Made by a program: the position numbers and the translations under genes. The notes beneath the pieces were generated by a model. That model was given only the letters and a program-made list of their open reading frames with translations, was not told where the DNA came from and did not search any database. From a bacterium (lineage in GTDB: Bacteria > Armatimonadota > Abditibacteriia > Abditibacteriales > Abditibacteriaceae), in NCBI GenBank assembly GCA_004172935.1, contig SDZD01000027.1, forward strand, positions 1 to 64,000: a stretch of DNA of 64,000 bases, read 5' to 3'. This document shows, one piece after another, positions 51,419-60,388 of the stretch; positions within the stretch are counted from its first letter, which is position 1; each line of letters begins with the position of its first letter.

Positions 51419-51874
51419 TTAAAAGTCCACGTGGCAGTTCAGCCAACCCTCATCGAAGCGAACGTCGAAACGCTTGTAGAAGCCGATAGCGGGTTCATTC
51501 CAGTCGAGTACCTGCCACATCAGCCCGGTACAGTTGGTGTCGCGCGCGGTTTGAATCGTTGCTTCCAGTAGCGCTTGTCCCACGCCGCGCGCGCGCGCGC
51601 TTTCAGTTACAACCAAATCTTCCAGATATATGCGTTTGCCCTTCCAGGTCGAATAGCGGTAGTAGTACAGGGCGATACCGATAACTCCTTTCTCCGCATC
51701 ATCGGCGACGAGCAGACCATAAACGGGGTTGGGGCCGAAGCCATCCTCTTCCATTTTCTGGGGCGTGGTTGTGACTTGTTCGGCGGCCTTTTCGTACTCG
51801 GCCAGTTCCTGGATGAGTTCAAATGCGCGCGGCACATCGGCGCGTGTGCCGGGGCGAATGGAAATGCTGCTCAT
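51419..51874 (-). CDS. GNAT N-acetyltransferase (SSAT-like)
   Basis: A 151-aa acetyl-CoA-dependent acetyltransferase. The core RIYLEDLVVTESARARGVGQALLEATIQTARDTNCTGLMWQVLDWNEPAIGFYKRF has the acetyl-CoA loop (RARGVG) and the VLDWN/FY motif of spermidine/thialysine acetyltransferases. A polyamine or related amine substrate is likely. Overlaps the ABC exporter stop by one base; followed by paiB. Confidence 0.88.
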   Translation of the reverse strand: MSSISIRPGTRADVPRAFELIQELAEYEKAAEQVTTTPQKMEEDGFGPNPVYGLLVADDAEKGVIGIALYYYRYSTWKGKRIYLEDLVVTESARARGVGQALLEATIQTARDTNCTGLMWQVLDWNEPAIGFYKRFDVRFDEGWLNCHVDF

Positions 51875-54072
51875 TATTCTGTCACCCCGATGATTTCGTT
51901 GATTTCGCTTTGTGTTTTCACGAGCTTGGCGAATTCGCCATTTTTCTCCATCAATTCGGCGTGAGTGCCGGTTTCGACGATTTCACCCTTATCCAGCACC
52001 ACTAAGCGCGTCGCGTTGCGAAGCGTCGCCAGTCGGTGTGCGATGGCGAACACGGTTCGCCCTTCGGTCAAGTGTTTCATGGCGGCCTGAATCTGCTTTT
52101 CGGTTTCGACATCGACGCTGGCCGTGGCCTCGTCCAAAATCAAAATCTTCGGGTTGTGCAGAATGGCGCGTGCAATCGAAACGCGCTGGCGTTCGCCGCC
52201 CGAAAGTTTGGCTCCACGCTCGCCGACGATGGTATCGTAGCCATCCGACTTCGCCAGAATGAATTCATGGGCGTGCGCTGCGCGCGCTGCTTCTACAATC
52301 TGCTCGAACGAAGCGTCCGGCTTTCCGTAGGCGATGTTATCGGCGACAGTACCATTGAACAGGAATGGCTCCTGCAACACGATGCCGATGTTGCGCCGCC
52401 AGTGCTGCAAGTCGAGGTCACGGTAGTCGATGCCGTCAATCTCCAATCGTCCGGCGTCGGGTTCGTAAAAGCGGCAGATGAGGTTGATCGTCGTCGATTT
52501 GCCCGCTCCCGATTTACCGACCAATCCGATGAAGTCGCCGGGTTTGGCCTCGAAGCTCAAATCCTTGATGACCGGGTTCGACTTGTCGTAACCAAAGCGC
52601 ACGCCGTCGAAGCGCACATGTCCGGTGATTTCGGGCGTTTGCCCGCCGCCGACATAATCCTCGCGTTTAGAGTCGATGACCTCGAAGATTTTCTCCGCGC
52701 CCGCCATAGCCCGCGAGAACCAGTTGTTGACTTGAGCGAACCACTGCATCGGGCCGTACACCAAGCCCAGATAAGCGTTCGCGCGCCAGAAGTCGCCGAG
52801 CGTCAATTCGCCGCGATACACGAAGTAACCGCCTACCGCCCAGTTGATGATGGCGCCCAGACTGGTGCAAAAACTCATCAAGCCGAAAATGGCCGACCAG
52901 TAGTTGTCAGCCACCATTCCCGCTTCTTTCAACTGCGTGTTGAAGTGGGTGAACTTCTTGTTTTCGAGGTCTTCCTGTGCGAAGGCTTTCACCACGCGAA
53001 TGCCCGTCAACGACTCGTTCAAGTGGGTGTGAAAGCGCCCCCAACGGCTGCTGACGCGCCCGAATAGCGTCGCCATGCGCTTCCAGAAGAAGACGCCGAT
53101 GAACACGACGAGCGGAATCGGCGACATCACCGCGAGTGCCAGCTTCCAGTTGATGAGGAACAACAGGAATAAAACCCCCACCACCAGCAGGAAGTTCGTC
53201 ACCAGAAACGGCAGACCTTCGCTCAAGAATCCCCACACGCGGTCAGTGTCCTGAGTGATGCGCGAGGTAATTTGACCGACCTGTTTACGGTCGAAGAAGC
53301 CGAGTTGCAGGTGCTCGACCGCTTTATACACATGCGCCCGCAGATCGGTGGCGATGTGTCCCGCTAACCATGTCGTCAGCCGCGCCGACAGGATTTGCAA
53401 GCCAATGGCACACACCAGCACGCCTATCCAGGCCGCGATTAAAAGCCACAATGTCGGCAGGTTGGCGCGCGAACTCAGCACGCGGTCAATCAATATGCCC
53501 TGAATCGTTGGTGGCGCCAGATTGAGTAAAGTCGCCGTCACCGAAGTCATCGCCAATGCGATTGCTTGCTTCTTATATGGCCCCAGATACGAGGCCACGC
53601 GCAGTAACGTCTGGTTGCGGTTGATGCAAGCCGGACAGATGCCATCCGGTTCAGGCAATAGCCGTCCACACTTCTCGCATCGTGTCTTCTTCTGCTCCAG
53701 ATTGATCGAAAGCGGCTTGCCTTCGATGAGTTGTTCCAACCCGCGCGCCGCCTCCGAAAATCGCGGTGCCAAGTGCAGCGAATACGACAGAACGGGCAGG
53801 GTAGCCCCCGACTTCAGCGTGATTTCGAGCCGTCCGCCGCTGAGCAGCGGTTGATGGCGTGCGCTTTTGAGCGAGTCGAGCGCGAACGAGTAAAGCTCTC
53901 GATGCTCGGAATCGAGAACGTGCAGTTGGGACGCCGAGATTTCCAGACGCTGAAAACCGAAGTTCCCATCGGGGTTCAGATCGGAATCGAGCGTAATCAA
54001 AATCTCTTCACCTTTCGCGGGTGAAGCTGTGCCGGACGAAGACTGGAATGTGTGAATTTGCGGCGAACGCAT
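51874..54072 (-). CDS. ABC exporter (fused membrane and ATPase domains) with N-terminal beta domain and zinc ribbon
   Basis: A 732-aa protein. The first ~125 residues are a beta-rich domain, then a zinc ribbon with Cys132, Cys135, Cys146 and Cys149 (CEKCGRLLP...CPAC). Six membrane helices are at ~160-460. ATPase ~490-725: Walker A GKSGAGKST, LSGGERQR, Walker B ILILDEATASVD and IAHRLATL. The architecture of cytoplasmic beta domain plus Cys4 ribbon before a type IV exporter matches the ABC protein that accompanies DUF1854 in cyanophycin-associated loci. Cargo unknown. First of four tightly spaced genes. Confidence 0.88.
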   Translation of the reverse strand: MRSPQIHTFQSSSGTASPAKGEEILITLDSDLNPDGNFGFQRLEISASQLHVLDSEHRELYSFALDSLKSARHQPLLSGGRLEITLKSGATLPVLSYSLHLAPRFSEAARGLEQLIEGKPLSINLEQKKTRCEKCGRLLPEPDGICPACINRNQTLLRVASYLGPYKKQAIALAMTSVTATLLNLAPPTIQGILIDRVLSSRANLPTLWLLIAAWIGVLVCAIGLQILSARLTTWLAGHIATDLRAHVYKAVEHLQLGFFDRKQVGQITSRITQDTDRVWGFLSEGLPFLVTNFLLVVGVLFLLFLINWKLALAVMSPIPLVVFIGVFFWKRMATLFGRVSSRWGRFHTHLNESLTGIRVVKAFAQEDLENKKFTHFNTQLKEAGMVADNYWSAIFGLMSFCTSLGAIINWAVGGYFVYRGELTLGDFWRANAYLGLVYGPMQWFAQVNNWFSRAMAGAEKIFEVIDSKREDYVGGGQTPEITGHVRFDGVRFGYDKSNPVIKDLSFEAKPGDFIGLVGKSGAGKSTTINLICRFYEPDAGRLEIDGIDYRDLDLQHWRRNIGIVLQEPFLFNGTVADNIAYGKPDASFEQIVEAARAAHAHEFILAKSDGYDTIVGERGAKLSGGERQRVSIARAILHNPKILILDEATASVDVETEKQIQAAMKHLTEGRTVFAIAHRLATLRNATRLVVLDKGEIVETGTHAELMEKNGEFAKLVKTQSEINEIIGVTE

Positions 54073-54296
54073 AACGAAAAACTATTGGTTTCGGTCGGTT
54101 GGTGCGGTGCCAGACAAACAAAAACGGGCACCGCCGGAAGTGGCGAGGCCCGTCAGAGAAGTGCAAAAAATTTATCGCAGGGAGTGGCGGGCCGGATCGA
54201 AAAGGCGGAATCGTGCTGCTTGCATTTTCATAGAAGTTCTCCTGCCCGCTGGGGACGTTCCTAATTTAGACCGCTCGCCGCCTTTGGCGCAAGCCC

Positions 54297-54683
54297 TCAA
54301 TTTTCTGTCAAGCCCGATTCCATGAGCGTGCCTTGATGGAAAACCATCTGCCAACTCCCGTCTCGCAATTTCCAGATTGAGCTACGCAGCGAACTAACAG
54401 CGCCCGCTTCGCTGCTTTCCCTTCTCGTCACTCTATAAGTCGCCAGAACCGCATCGAAGGCAAGCACCCGAATCTCGAACTGCGATATTACTCGACGAAT
54501 ATCCCCGGCTTCGCCTTTCAGTGCTTCAAGGATTTGGCTTTTATCGAAGACGCACGCCGAACTGCCAAATTCGCGAAAATCGTCGGCGAGTAATCGCCCG
54601 ACTTCATCCTGGTTACGCCTGATTTCTGGTTGCAACAGGCGCTCTTCCAATTGGTACAACTGCTGTTCGAGCGAGTCCTGCAT
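54297..54683 (-). CDS. SnoaL-like/DUF4440 protein
   Basis: A 128-aa alpha+beta cone-fold protein of the NTF2-like/DUF4440 type. N-terminal helix LEQQLYQLEERLLQPEIRRNQDEVGRLLADDFREFGSSACVFDKSQIL and C-terminal strands ending SSIWKLRDGSWQMVFHQGT are typical. These are often ligand-binding or small enzymes of unclear role. Ends 9 bp before the fusion gene on the same strand. Confidence 0.82.
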   Translation of the reverse strand: MQDSLEQQLYQLEERLLQPEIRRNQDEVGRLLADDFREFGSSACVFDKSQILEALKGEAGDIRRVISQFEIRVLAFDAVLATYRVTRRESSEAGAVSSLRSSIWKLRDGSWQMVFHQGTLMESGLTEN

Positions 54684-54692
54684 AGTTACCTC

Positions 54693-55700
54693 CTACAGTT
54701 TTTTGGTCAGATACAGCACATCGCCCCAAGGTGTCGGAACGGCGCCGCGCCCATCGGGAATATAGCCCAACTTCGGATACAGCCGTTGGGCGTTGCCATA
54801 GTCGGCAGTCAATCCAAAGCCAATGCCCATCTCCTTGTGCCCCGCGTGGCGTGCCATTTTCTCGCATTCCTTGATGAGCGCCGTCCCAATTCCGCGTTTT
54901 TGCCAGTCGCCCACCACGTTCATGTCATTGATTTCGGGAATACCCGCTTCGGCGAACGGCGCGTACTCTGGCGTCCAGACGATATTGGTGTAGCCAATCA
55001 CTGTTTCCGCCTCATCAGTGGCGACAATCGTCACCCGCGAGCCTTCTTCGTTCTCGCGCCAGTAGCGCACATATTGCTCGTGCGGCTTGTTCCACGACTT
55101 GAACGCCTCGAAAACAGCGCCCACATCGTCGGCCTTCATGGCAAGAATCGAATAATTCGGCTCCTCTAATCCCGTCGGAAATCCGTCGATGCTGACGCTG
55201 TTTTTGAGACGCCTATAAATTTGCATCTGTTCCGGCCCCTGCTTGTCGGCCCATGTGAGCAACATATCGCGCTGTTCGCGGAAATCGTACAGTGGCACGG
55301 CATAGCCGCATGAGGTCAGCACCGACGAAACGTGCTGCACCACGAAGTGCCGTTCGCCCGGTGTGGGCGGAAAATGAGCGCGCAGTTCGCGTCCCCGCTC
55401 TGAGTCCAGAGCCACGATTTCTCCCTCTCCGAACAGGCGCAAAATGCATGGCTCGCCCTCGAAGGCGCAAAACATCAGCGTTAAGCGGCCATCCGTTCGC
55501 AAGTGAGCGGCGGTTTCGTTGCCGCTGCCCGTCAAGTCGAGATAGGCAACCGTGCATTCATCCAGCACTCGGAGCGAGTCAATACCCTTCGGCGATACAT
55601 TGACGCGCCCGCCCATACTAGATGAAGCGGTGAAGAACATCTGTTGCGTTTCGATAAAACTGCGCAACTTCGGACTAATGACGGGATGGAATTTACCCAT
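54693..55700 (-). CDS. Fusion: pyridoxamine 5'-phosphate oxidase-like domain + GNAT acetyltransferase
   Basis: 335 aa. Residues ~1-195 are a flavin split-barrel of the PNPOx-like family (FHPVISPKLRSFIETQQMFFTASSS, GRVNVSPKGIDSLRVLDE, YLDLTGSGNETAAHL, LMFCAFEGEPCILRLFG). Residues ~200-335 are a GNAT domain (SILAMKADDVGAVFEAF, DMNVVGDWQKRGIGTALIKECEKMARHAG with the RGIGT acetyl-CoA loop). The two are usually separate proteins. The ATG at 55700 is chosen because PNPOx-like relatives begin MGKFxPxIS; the frame extends to 55775. No stop interrupts the join. Confidence 0.85.
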   Translation of the reverse strand: MGKFHPVISPKLRSFIETQQMFFTASSSMGGRVNVSPKGIDSLRVLDECTVAYLDLTGSGNETAAHLRTDGRLTLMFCAFEGEPCILRLFGEGEIVALDSERGRELRAHFPPTPGERHFVVQHVSSVLTSCGYAVPLYDFREQRDMLLTWADKQGPEQMQIYRRLKNSVSIDGFPTGLEEPNYSILAMKADDVGAVFEAFKSWNKPHEQYVRYWRENEEGSRVTIVATDEAETVIGYTNIVWTPEYAPFAEAGIPEINDMNVVGDWQKRGIGTALIKECEKMARHAGHKEMGIGFGLTADYGNAQRLYPKLGYIPDGRGAVPTPWGDVLYLTKKL

Positions 55701-56004
55701 AGGAATTATGCTGTGCCCCCAACACCCTATTGAAAAGGTTATCCCTATCAGGGCAAAACCTGCCGGAATGGCCAAAATTTTTCCCTGAACCCTTTTTCAT
55801 AAAAATTCGCGTTTTCACTAAATCGCCCTCTTTTTCACTGAAAATCGGTGCCCACACGCGGAATCTCTTTTTCTGGACTGACTTGTTTCGTCATGCTGAA
55901 ACTTTGTCAAGTCTAAAAATCAATGGCAACGGGCTGTATAATTCCCTTTCTGTAAAATCGGCCCGCGTCCTCTAAAAACGCGAAGCCCCCTTATCTTTCA
56001 CTTC
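55701..56004. other. divergent promoter region upstream of dnaB
   Basis: 304 bp with no gene. A TATAAT box lies at 55937-55942 about 60 bp before the dnaB start; there is no good -35 at normal spacing. No operator recognised. Confidence 0.5.
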
Positions 56005-57471
56005 ATGATGCAAAATTTCGGGTCGAACCCGTCGTCAGTTATTAATTTCCCGCAACGCGAGGCCAATGGTCGGTCTAGTGGGCGAGAAGTTATGTTGGCG
56101 CCGCAGAGTCTCGAAGCCGAGCAAGCCGCCCTGGGCGCGTGCCTGATTGAGCGCGACGCCATCGCTCAGGCGCTCGAACTCCTCAAGGAAGAGGATTTCT
56201 ACCGCGAACACCACAAAAAGATTTACAAGGTCATCCTCAAACTCTTCGACCGTGGCGAGCCTGTTGACGTTGTCACCGTTTCGGAGGATTTGCGGCGTTC
56301 GGGTCAGTTAGAAGAATGTGGGGGCGGTGAATATCTGGTGTCGCTGATGGAGGCGTGCCCGTCGTCGGCCAACGTCGAAGCCTACGGTCGCGTGGTTCAG
56401 CAGAAGAGCATTCTGCGTCAGCTCATCTCCGCGTCCGAGCAAATCAAAGGTTGGGCCTATCAACCCGACACCGAAGAAGTCCACACCCTCGTTGACCGAG
56501 CCGAAAAGAAAATCTTCGAAATCGGCCAAAAGCAACTGCGCGACGGTTTCACCCACATCAAGCCGCTGTTGATGACGGCCTACGACCAGATCGAGCGCCA
56601 GTTCCAGCACAAAGGCGACGCCACCGGAATTCCCACCGGTTTCTACGACCTCGACAACATGACCAGCGGACTCCAACCCGCTGACCTCATCATCTTAGCT
56701 GCGAGGCCTTCGATGGGCAAAACCGCGTTGGCGCTCAACATCGCTCACCATGTCGCCCTCAAAGAGCGGCATCCGGTGGCTGTGTTCTCGCTCGAAATGT
56801 CGAAGGAGCAGTTGGTTCAGCGTTTGGTGTGTTCACAGGCCGAAATCAAATCGCAGGACTTGCGTCGTGGGCGCGTTCAGGACTCCGACTGGCACCGCAT
56901 AACCAACGCGGTCAACGAACTTTATCAGGCCAACATCTTCATCGACGATTCGCCCAACGCCAGTACCTTCGAAATGCGTGCTAAAGCGCGTCGTTTGACC
57001 GCCGAATACGGCCAGCTCGGCCTCATCGTCATCGACTACTTGCAGTTGGCGCACTCGTCGGGCAAGAGCGAAAACCGCGTGAACGAAATCTCGGAAATTT
57101 CGCGCGCTTTCAAGAGCATGGCGCGCGAGCTGAAGTGCCCCATCATCGCGCTTTCGCAGCTTTCGCGTAGCGTAGAACAGCGCGAAGACAAACGCCCAAT
57201 GCTCTCCGACCTTCGTGAATCAGGCTCTATCGAGGCTGACGCGGACATCGTGATGTTTATTTATCGCGCGTCGTACTACCGTCGCAAGGCGATGATGAAA
57301 GATGGAGAGATCGATCCCAACGCCGAGCCTGATCCCGATGAGGGCGTGGCCGAGGTCATCATCGGCAAACACCGCAACGGCCCTGTCGGTGCCGTTAAGT
57401 TGGCCTTCCAACCTGAATACGCCCGCTTCGGCAACCTTGTGCGCGATTACAATGGTGGTTACGACGACTAG
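56005..57471 (+). CDS. dnaB: Replicative DNA helicase DnaB
   Basis: A 488-aa hexameric replication-fork helicase. The N-terminal helical domain is at ~30-135 (PQSLEAEQAALGACLIERDAIAQAL), then a linker and the RecA-like ATPase: Walker A ARPSMGKTALA near residue 234, SLEMSKEQLVQRL, Walker B LIVIDYLQL, the Q/R motif ALSQLSRSVEQRED, and the arginine-finger region GKHRNGPVG. The first ~30 residues are a Ser/Asn-rich extension. A second, free-standing copy of the N-terminal domain follows 25 bp downstream. Confidence 0.96.
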   Translation: MMQNFGSNPSSVINFPQREANGRSSGREVMLAPQSLEAEQAALGACLIERDAIAQALELLKEEDFYREHHKKIYKVILKLFDRGEPVDVVTVSEDLRRSGQLEECGGGEYLVSLMEACPSSANVEAYGRVVQQKSILRQLISASEQIKGWAYQPDTEEVHTLVDRAEKKIFEIGQKQLRDGFTHIKPLLMTAYDQIERQFQHKGDATGIPTGFYDLDNMTSGLQPADLIILAARPSMGKTALALNIAHHVALKERHPVAVFSLEMSKEQLVQRLVCSQAEIKSQDLRRGRVQDSDWHRITNAVNELYQANIFIDDSPNASTFEMRAKARRLTAEYGQLGLIVIDYLQLAHSSGKSENRVNEISEISRAFKSMARELKCPIIALSQLSRSVEQREDKRPMLSDLRESGSIEADADIVMFIYRASYYRRKAMMKDGEIDPNAEPDPDEGVAEVIIGKHRNGPVGAVKLAFQPEYARFGNLVRDYNGGYDD

Positions 57472-57496
57472 AAATCCTTGAAGAGAGACGAGAAAA

Positions 57497-57835
57497 ATGG
57501 CTGATAGTACCCCTCAATGCCTCTATTCTGAGCAGTTTGTTCTCGGTGCCTGTTTGGTAGAGCGCGATGCCATCTCTCAGGCGATGGCATCGCTCAGGGA
57601 AGAGGATTTCTATCGTGACCATCATAAAAAAATTTATAAGGTCATTCGTAGGCTCTTCGACAAGGGCGCCCCTGTTGATGTGGTGGTGGTCGCCGAGGAA
57701 CTGCGTCGTACCGGACAACTCGAAGAATGTGGTGGTAGCGATTATTTGCTTGCGCTTGTCGAGTCATGTCCTTCATCCAATGTGGGAAATAGTGCCCGTA
57801 TTGTTCGGGACAAGAGCCTATTGCGTCGGCCATAG
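57497..57835 (+). CDS. Free-standing DnaB N-terminal domain protein
   Basis: A 112-aa paralogue of DnaB residues ~32-138: LYSEQFVLGACLVERDAISQAM, EEDFYRDHHKKIYKVIRRLFDKGAPVD, and RTGQLEECGGSDYLLALVESCPSS, ending at VRDKSLLRRP. There is no linker or ATPase domain. The N domain of DnaB mediates hexamer collar formation and contact with primase or loader, so a stand-alone version could bind partners or poison or regulate the helicase. It could equally be a duplication remnant that still has an intact frame. The TAG stop overlaps an upstream GTG of the next frame. Confidence 0.7.
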   Translation: MADSTPQCLYSEQFVLGACLVERDAISQAMASLREEDFYRDHHKKIYKVIRRLFDKGAPVDVVVVAEELRRTGQLEECGGSDYLLALVESCPSSNVGNSARIVRDKSLLRRP

Positions 57836-57893
57836 TGCGTCCAATATTAGAGTCCTTCCATATTCGAGTAGAGCGACTCCATAGGCTTTGCTC

Positions 57894-57906
57894 CAAACTG
57901 CGCCGG
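57894..57906 (+). promoter_or_regulatory. CAAACT + 7-nt GC-rich spacer before start codon
   Basis: CAAACT, then gcgccgg, then the GTG at 57907; same arrangement as at 59126, 60376 and 61532. Confidence 0.4.
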
Positions 57907-59064
57907 GTGAGATTTCGTTTCTCCCTGACGCTGGTTTGGTTGTGCCTGTTGACTGGTGTGAGTTGGGGGCAAGTTGCCCCGCAAATCCCAAAAAAACCTA
58001 TTGCCGTCGTTCATTCCACGCCCGAACTCAATGAGATTCGGTTGCTTTTTCGCCAGGGGATGTACCACCATATCATCGAGAGGGCCACTATCGCGCTCGA
58101 TAAAGCGGGGAAACCCGCCGCTGAGTTTTTATATTGGCGTGGCTATGCTCGTCGCCAAATCAGCTTGCTCGACGAAGCGCGCGCCGATTTAGAGCCGCTG
58201 GGTGACATCACCGGATGGGCCACACTGCCTTCGGCGAAGGCGCTCGCGGCGGAAGTGGATGCACTTATCGCGTTACGCCCACCCCACCAACACGACATTC
58301 GCGATGGCGATAAAGTGGTCTTTCGCGTTTATTACGAAGAGGAAAGCTCCTTTCTCACCAATGTCATCGACTCGCTGCCCAAAGGCTACAAGGCGGCGTC
58401 CACTTTCACCGGAGAGCAAACCGAAGGCGTTCCCGTGTTTGTCTTCGGTGAGTGGCGCTACGAGCGGTTCGTCCAACTGATGACGGCCTACAGCAAAAAG
58501 CCGCCGCGCCTCTGGTGGCGCATTTTGAGCCATGCCGGGGCGATTTTCGTCAGCCAACGCAACCAGATCGGCGAGTCGTTCAAGGCCGATTATGCCTACT
58601 TGCCTGTACTGTTCAGCCACGAAATGACTCATTTGCTTACTCGCAGCGTGTTAGGCAACCCGCGCGATTTTCCGAACTGGTTCAGCGAGGGCATGGCGCG
58701 CTGCGCCGAGGCTGTTTATCTGCCCTCCTTCATCGCGCAAAACGACCGAACCATACAGCAGTTGCTCGCAAAGAACGCGATATTGCCGCTCGACCAGCTC
58801 GCTTCGTCTAATGCTCTGCAAACCGCTGTCGATAACCAAAAAGGCGGCACTCAAAATAGTGATGCCTATGCTCAAAGCTACAACATGACTCGTTATTTGC
58901 AATCTTTACTTAACGGTAAGAAAATGCCTTACTTCATCGTTTTGATGCGCGATAAAGAGGGGTTTTCTGGCGCTCTAAAACAGGAAACCGGAATGACGAT
59001 AGACGAATTCTATCAGTCGTGGCTCAAAGCTATCGATTCTCCTGATAATCACTTCGAGCAATAA
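57907..59064 (+). CDS. Secreted gluzincin peptidase-like protein (peptidase MA type), copy 1
   Basis: About 385 aa with a signal peptide (RFRFSLTLVWLCLLTGVSWGQ). An N-terminal helical repeat region (~35-120, TPR-like: LLFRQGMYHHIIERATIALDKAGKPAAEFLYWRGYARRQ) is followed by a catalytic domain with zinc motif HEMTH in LFSHEMTHLLTRS and a downstream Glu in NWFSEGMARCAEA, the gluzincin arrangement. The C-terminal GMTIDEFYQSWLKAI is typical of such proteins. The GTG at 57907 is preferred to 57835 because it starts at the signal peptide and matches the local start motif. A paralogue follows in tandem. Confidence 0.82.
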   Translation: MRFRFSLTLVWLCLLTGVSWGQVAPQIPKKPIAVVHSTPELNEIRLLFRQGMYHHIIERATIALDKAGKPAAEFLYWRGYARRQISLLDEARADLEPLGDITGWATLPSAKALAAEVDALIALRPPHQHDIRDGDKVVFRVYYEEESSFLTNVIDSLPKGYKAASTFTGEQTEGVPVFVFGEWRYERFVQLMTAYSKKPPRLWWRILSHAGAIFVSQRNQIGESFKADYAYLPVLFSHEMTHLLTRSVLGNPRDFPNWFSEGMARCAEAVYLPSFIAQNDRTIQQLLAKNAILPLDQLASSNALQTAVDNQKGGTQNSDAYAQSYNMTRYLQSLLNGKKMPYFIVLMRDKEGFSGALKQETGMTIDEFYQSWLKAIDSPDNHFEQ

Positions 59065-59125
59065 GTTGGAAACAAATAAAAAGGAATGCTAAAGATAAGT
59101 TTCATCTCAGCTTTGTTGCATCTGT

Positions 59126-59138
59126 TTAACTGCGCGCC
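59126..59138 (+). promoter_or_regulatory. TTAACT + gcgcgcc before GTG start
   Basis: TTAACT, 7-nt spacer, GTG at 59139; no Shine-Dalgarno. Likely -10 box with a GC-rich discriminator. Confidence 0.45.
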
Positions 59139-60314
59139 GTGAACCTTTGTTGCTCTTTAATTCTGACTGCATTGTGTTTGTTTGGGCAGTCAGTAAGAGC
59201 ACAAACAATTCCAGATTCTACGCCACCTGCACAAATCCCGTTGGGGCTTCCGCCAACTCTCTTGGCGCATTCGACGCCAGAAATGATTCATATCCGCGAG
59301 CTTTTCATGCAGGGGTTGTATCTGCAACTTATCGAAAGCGCGACGGATTCGTTGGACAGGGACAATGCAACCATACCCAACCCCGAACTGCTGTACTGGC
59401 GCGGCTTCGCTCGCAGGCGCAGCGGTTTGTTCGAGGGCGCTCACACCGATCTGCAGCTGTTGGGCAACATCACGGGCTGGTCTAAATTCGCAACCGCCAG
59501 CCAACTCACCACTGAACTGGGGCAACTCATCGCACAGCGCCCACCCAACCACAAGGATGTCGTCATTGATGGCAAAGCCGTGTTCTGTGTTTATTACGAC
59601 GAAGACGACGAATTTCTACACACCGTCATGAACGCTTTGCCCAAAGGCTACGAGACGGCAACAGAGTTGGTTGGTACTCAAACCGAAGGCATTCCCATCT
59701 TCGTTTTCAACTCAGCTCATTACCGTCAGTTCGTCAAATTTTTCTCCACGCTCAGTCATATTCCGCTGCAAGGCTGGTGGCGTATCGGCAACCTGAATGG
59801 CACCATCACCGTGAGCCAGAACAACGAACTTGAGGCGCCGCTCGCGGCTAATTGTCCCGATATGCTGCGCCTGATGAGCCATGAAATCACCCATCAATTG
59901 ATACACCGCACCGTCGGTGAAATCGGCAATTTCCCGACATGGTTCAACGAAGGCATCGCGCGTACCGCCGAGGCACCTTGCAACCCCCAATTTTACGCTC
60001 AGAACGACGAGAAAATCGGCCAATTGCTCGAACACAACGCGATTTTGCCCCTCTATCGCGTCGCCTCACCTGATGCTTTTTACCATTCCGTCGAGCAAAT
60101 GAAAAAAGGGTCGCAGCAGTACGATGCCTACGCTCAGGGACTCAGCATGACGCGCTATTTGGAGTTCCTACTCAAAGATGAAAATCTGCACTCTTTCCTT
60201 ACCAACGTTCAGGAAAAACAGTGCTTTGAAAAGGCTCTCTTTGCAGCAACAGGCATGACATCCGAGCAGTTCTATATGTCGTGGCTCGCAGCCGTCACTC
60301 GCGCTAACAATTAG
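59139..60314 (+). CDS. Secreted gluzincin peptidase-like protein, copy 2
   Basis: 391 aa, a tandem paralogue of the preceding gene with the same plan. Signal peptide (~1-22, ending SVRAQ), helical repeat region with LFMQGLYLQLIESATDSLD and ELLYWRGFARRRSGLFEGA, zinc motif HEITH in LMSHEITHQLIHR, downstream Glu in TWFNEGIARTAEA, and the C-terminal GMTSEQFYMSWLAAV. Divergence between copies is considerable, so the duplication is not recent. Both catalytic motifs are intact. Confidence 0.82.
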   Translation: MNLCCSLILTALCLFGQSVRAQTIPDSTPPAQIPLGLPPTLLAHSTPEMIHIRELFMQGLYLQLIESATDSLDRDNATIPNPELLYWRGFARRRSGLFEGAHTDLQLLGNITGWSKFATASQLTTELGQLIAQRPPNHKDVVIDGKAVFCVYYDEDDEFLHTVMNALPKGYETATELVGTQTEGIPIFVFNSAHYRQFVKFFSTLSHIPLQGWWRIGNLNGTITVSQNNELEAPLAANCPDMLRLMSHEITHQLIHRTVGEIGNFPTWFNEGIARTAEAPCNPQFYAQNDEKIGQLLEHNAILPLYRVASPDAFYHSVEQMKKGSQQYDAYAQGLSMTRYLEFLLKDENLHSFLTNVQEKQCFEKALFAATGMTSEQFYMSWLAAVTRANN

Positions 60315-60375
60315 GGAAAAGAGCGGAACGAAATCGTGATTATGTTCCGATTTTGCATTGATAGCTGCTCTCGGA

Positions 60376-60388
60376 TTAACTACGCGCC
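60376..60388 (+). promoter_or_regulatory. TTAACT + acgcgcc before ATG start
   Basis: TTAACT, 7-nt spacer, ATG at 60389; same motif as at 59126. Confidence 0.45.
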
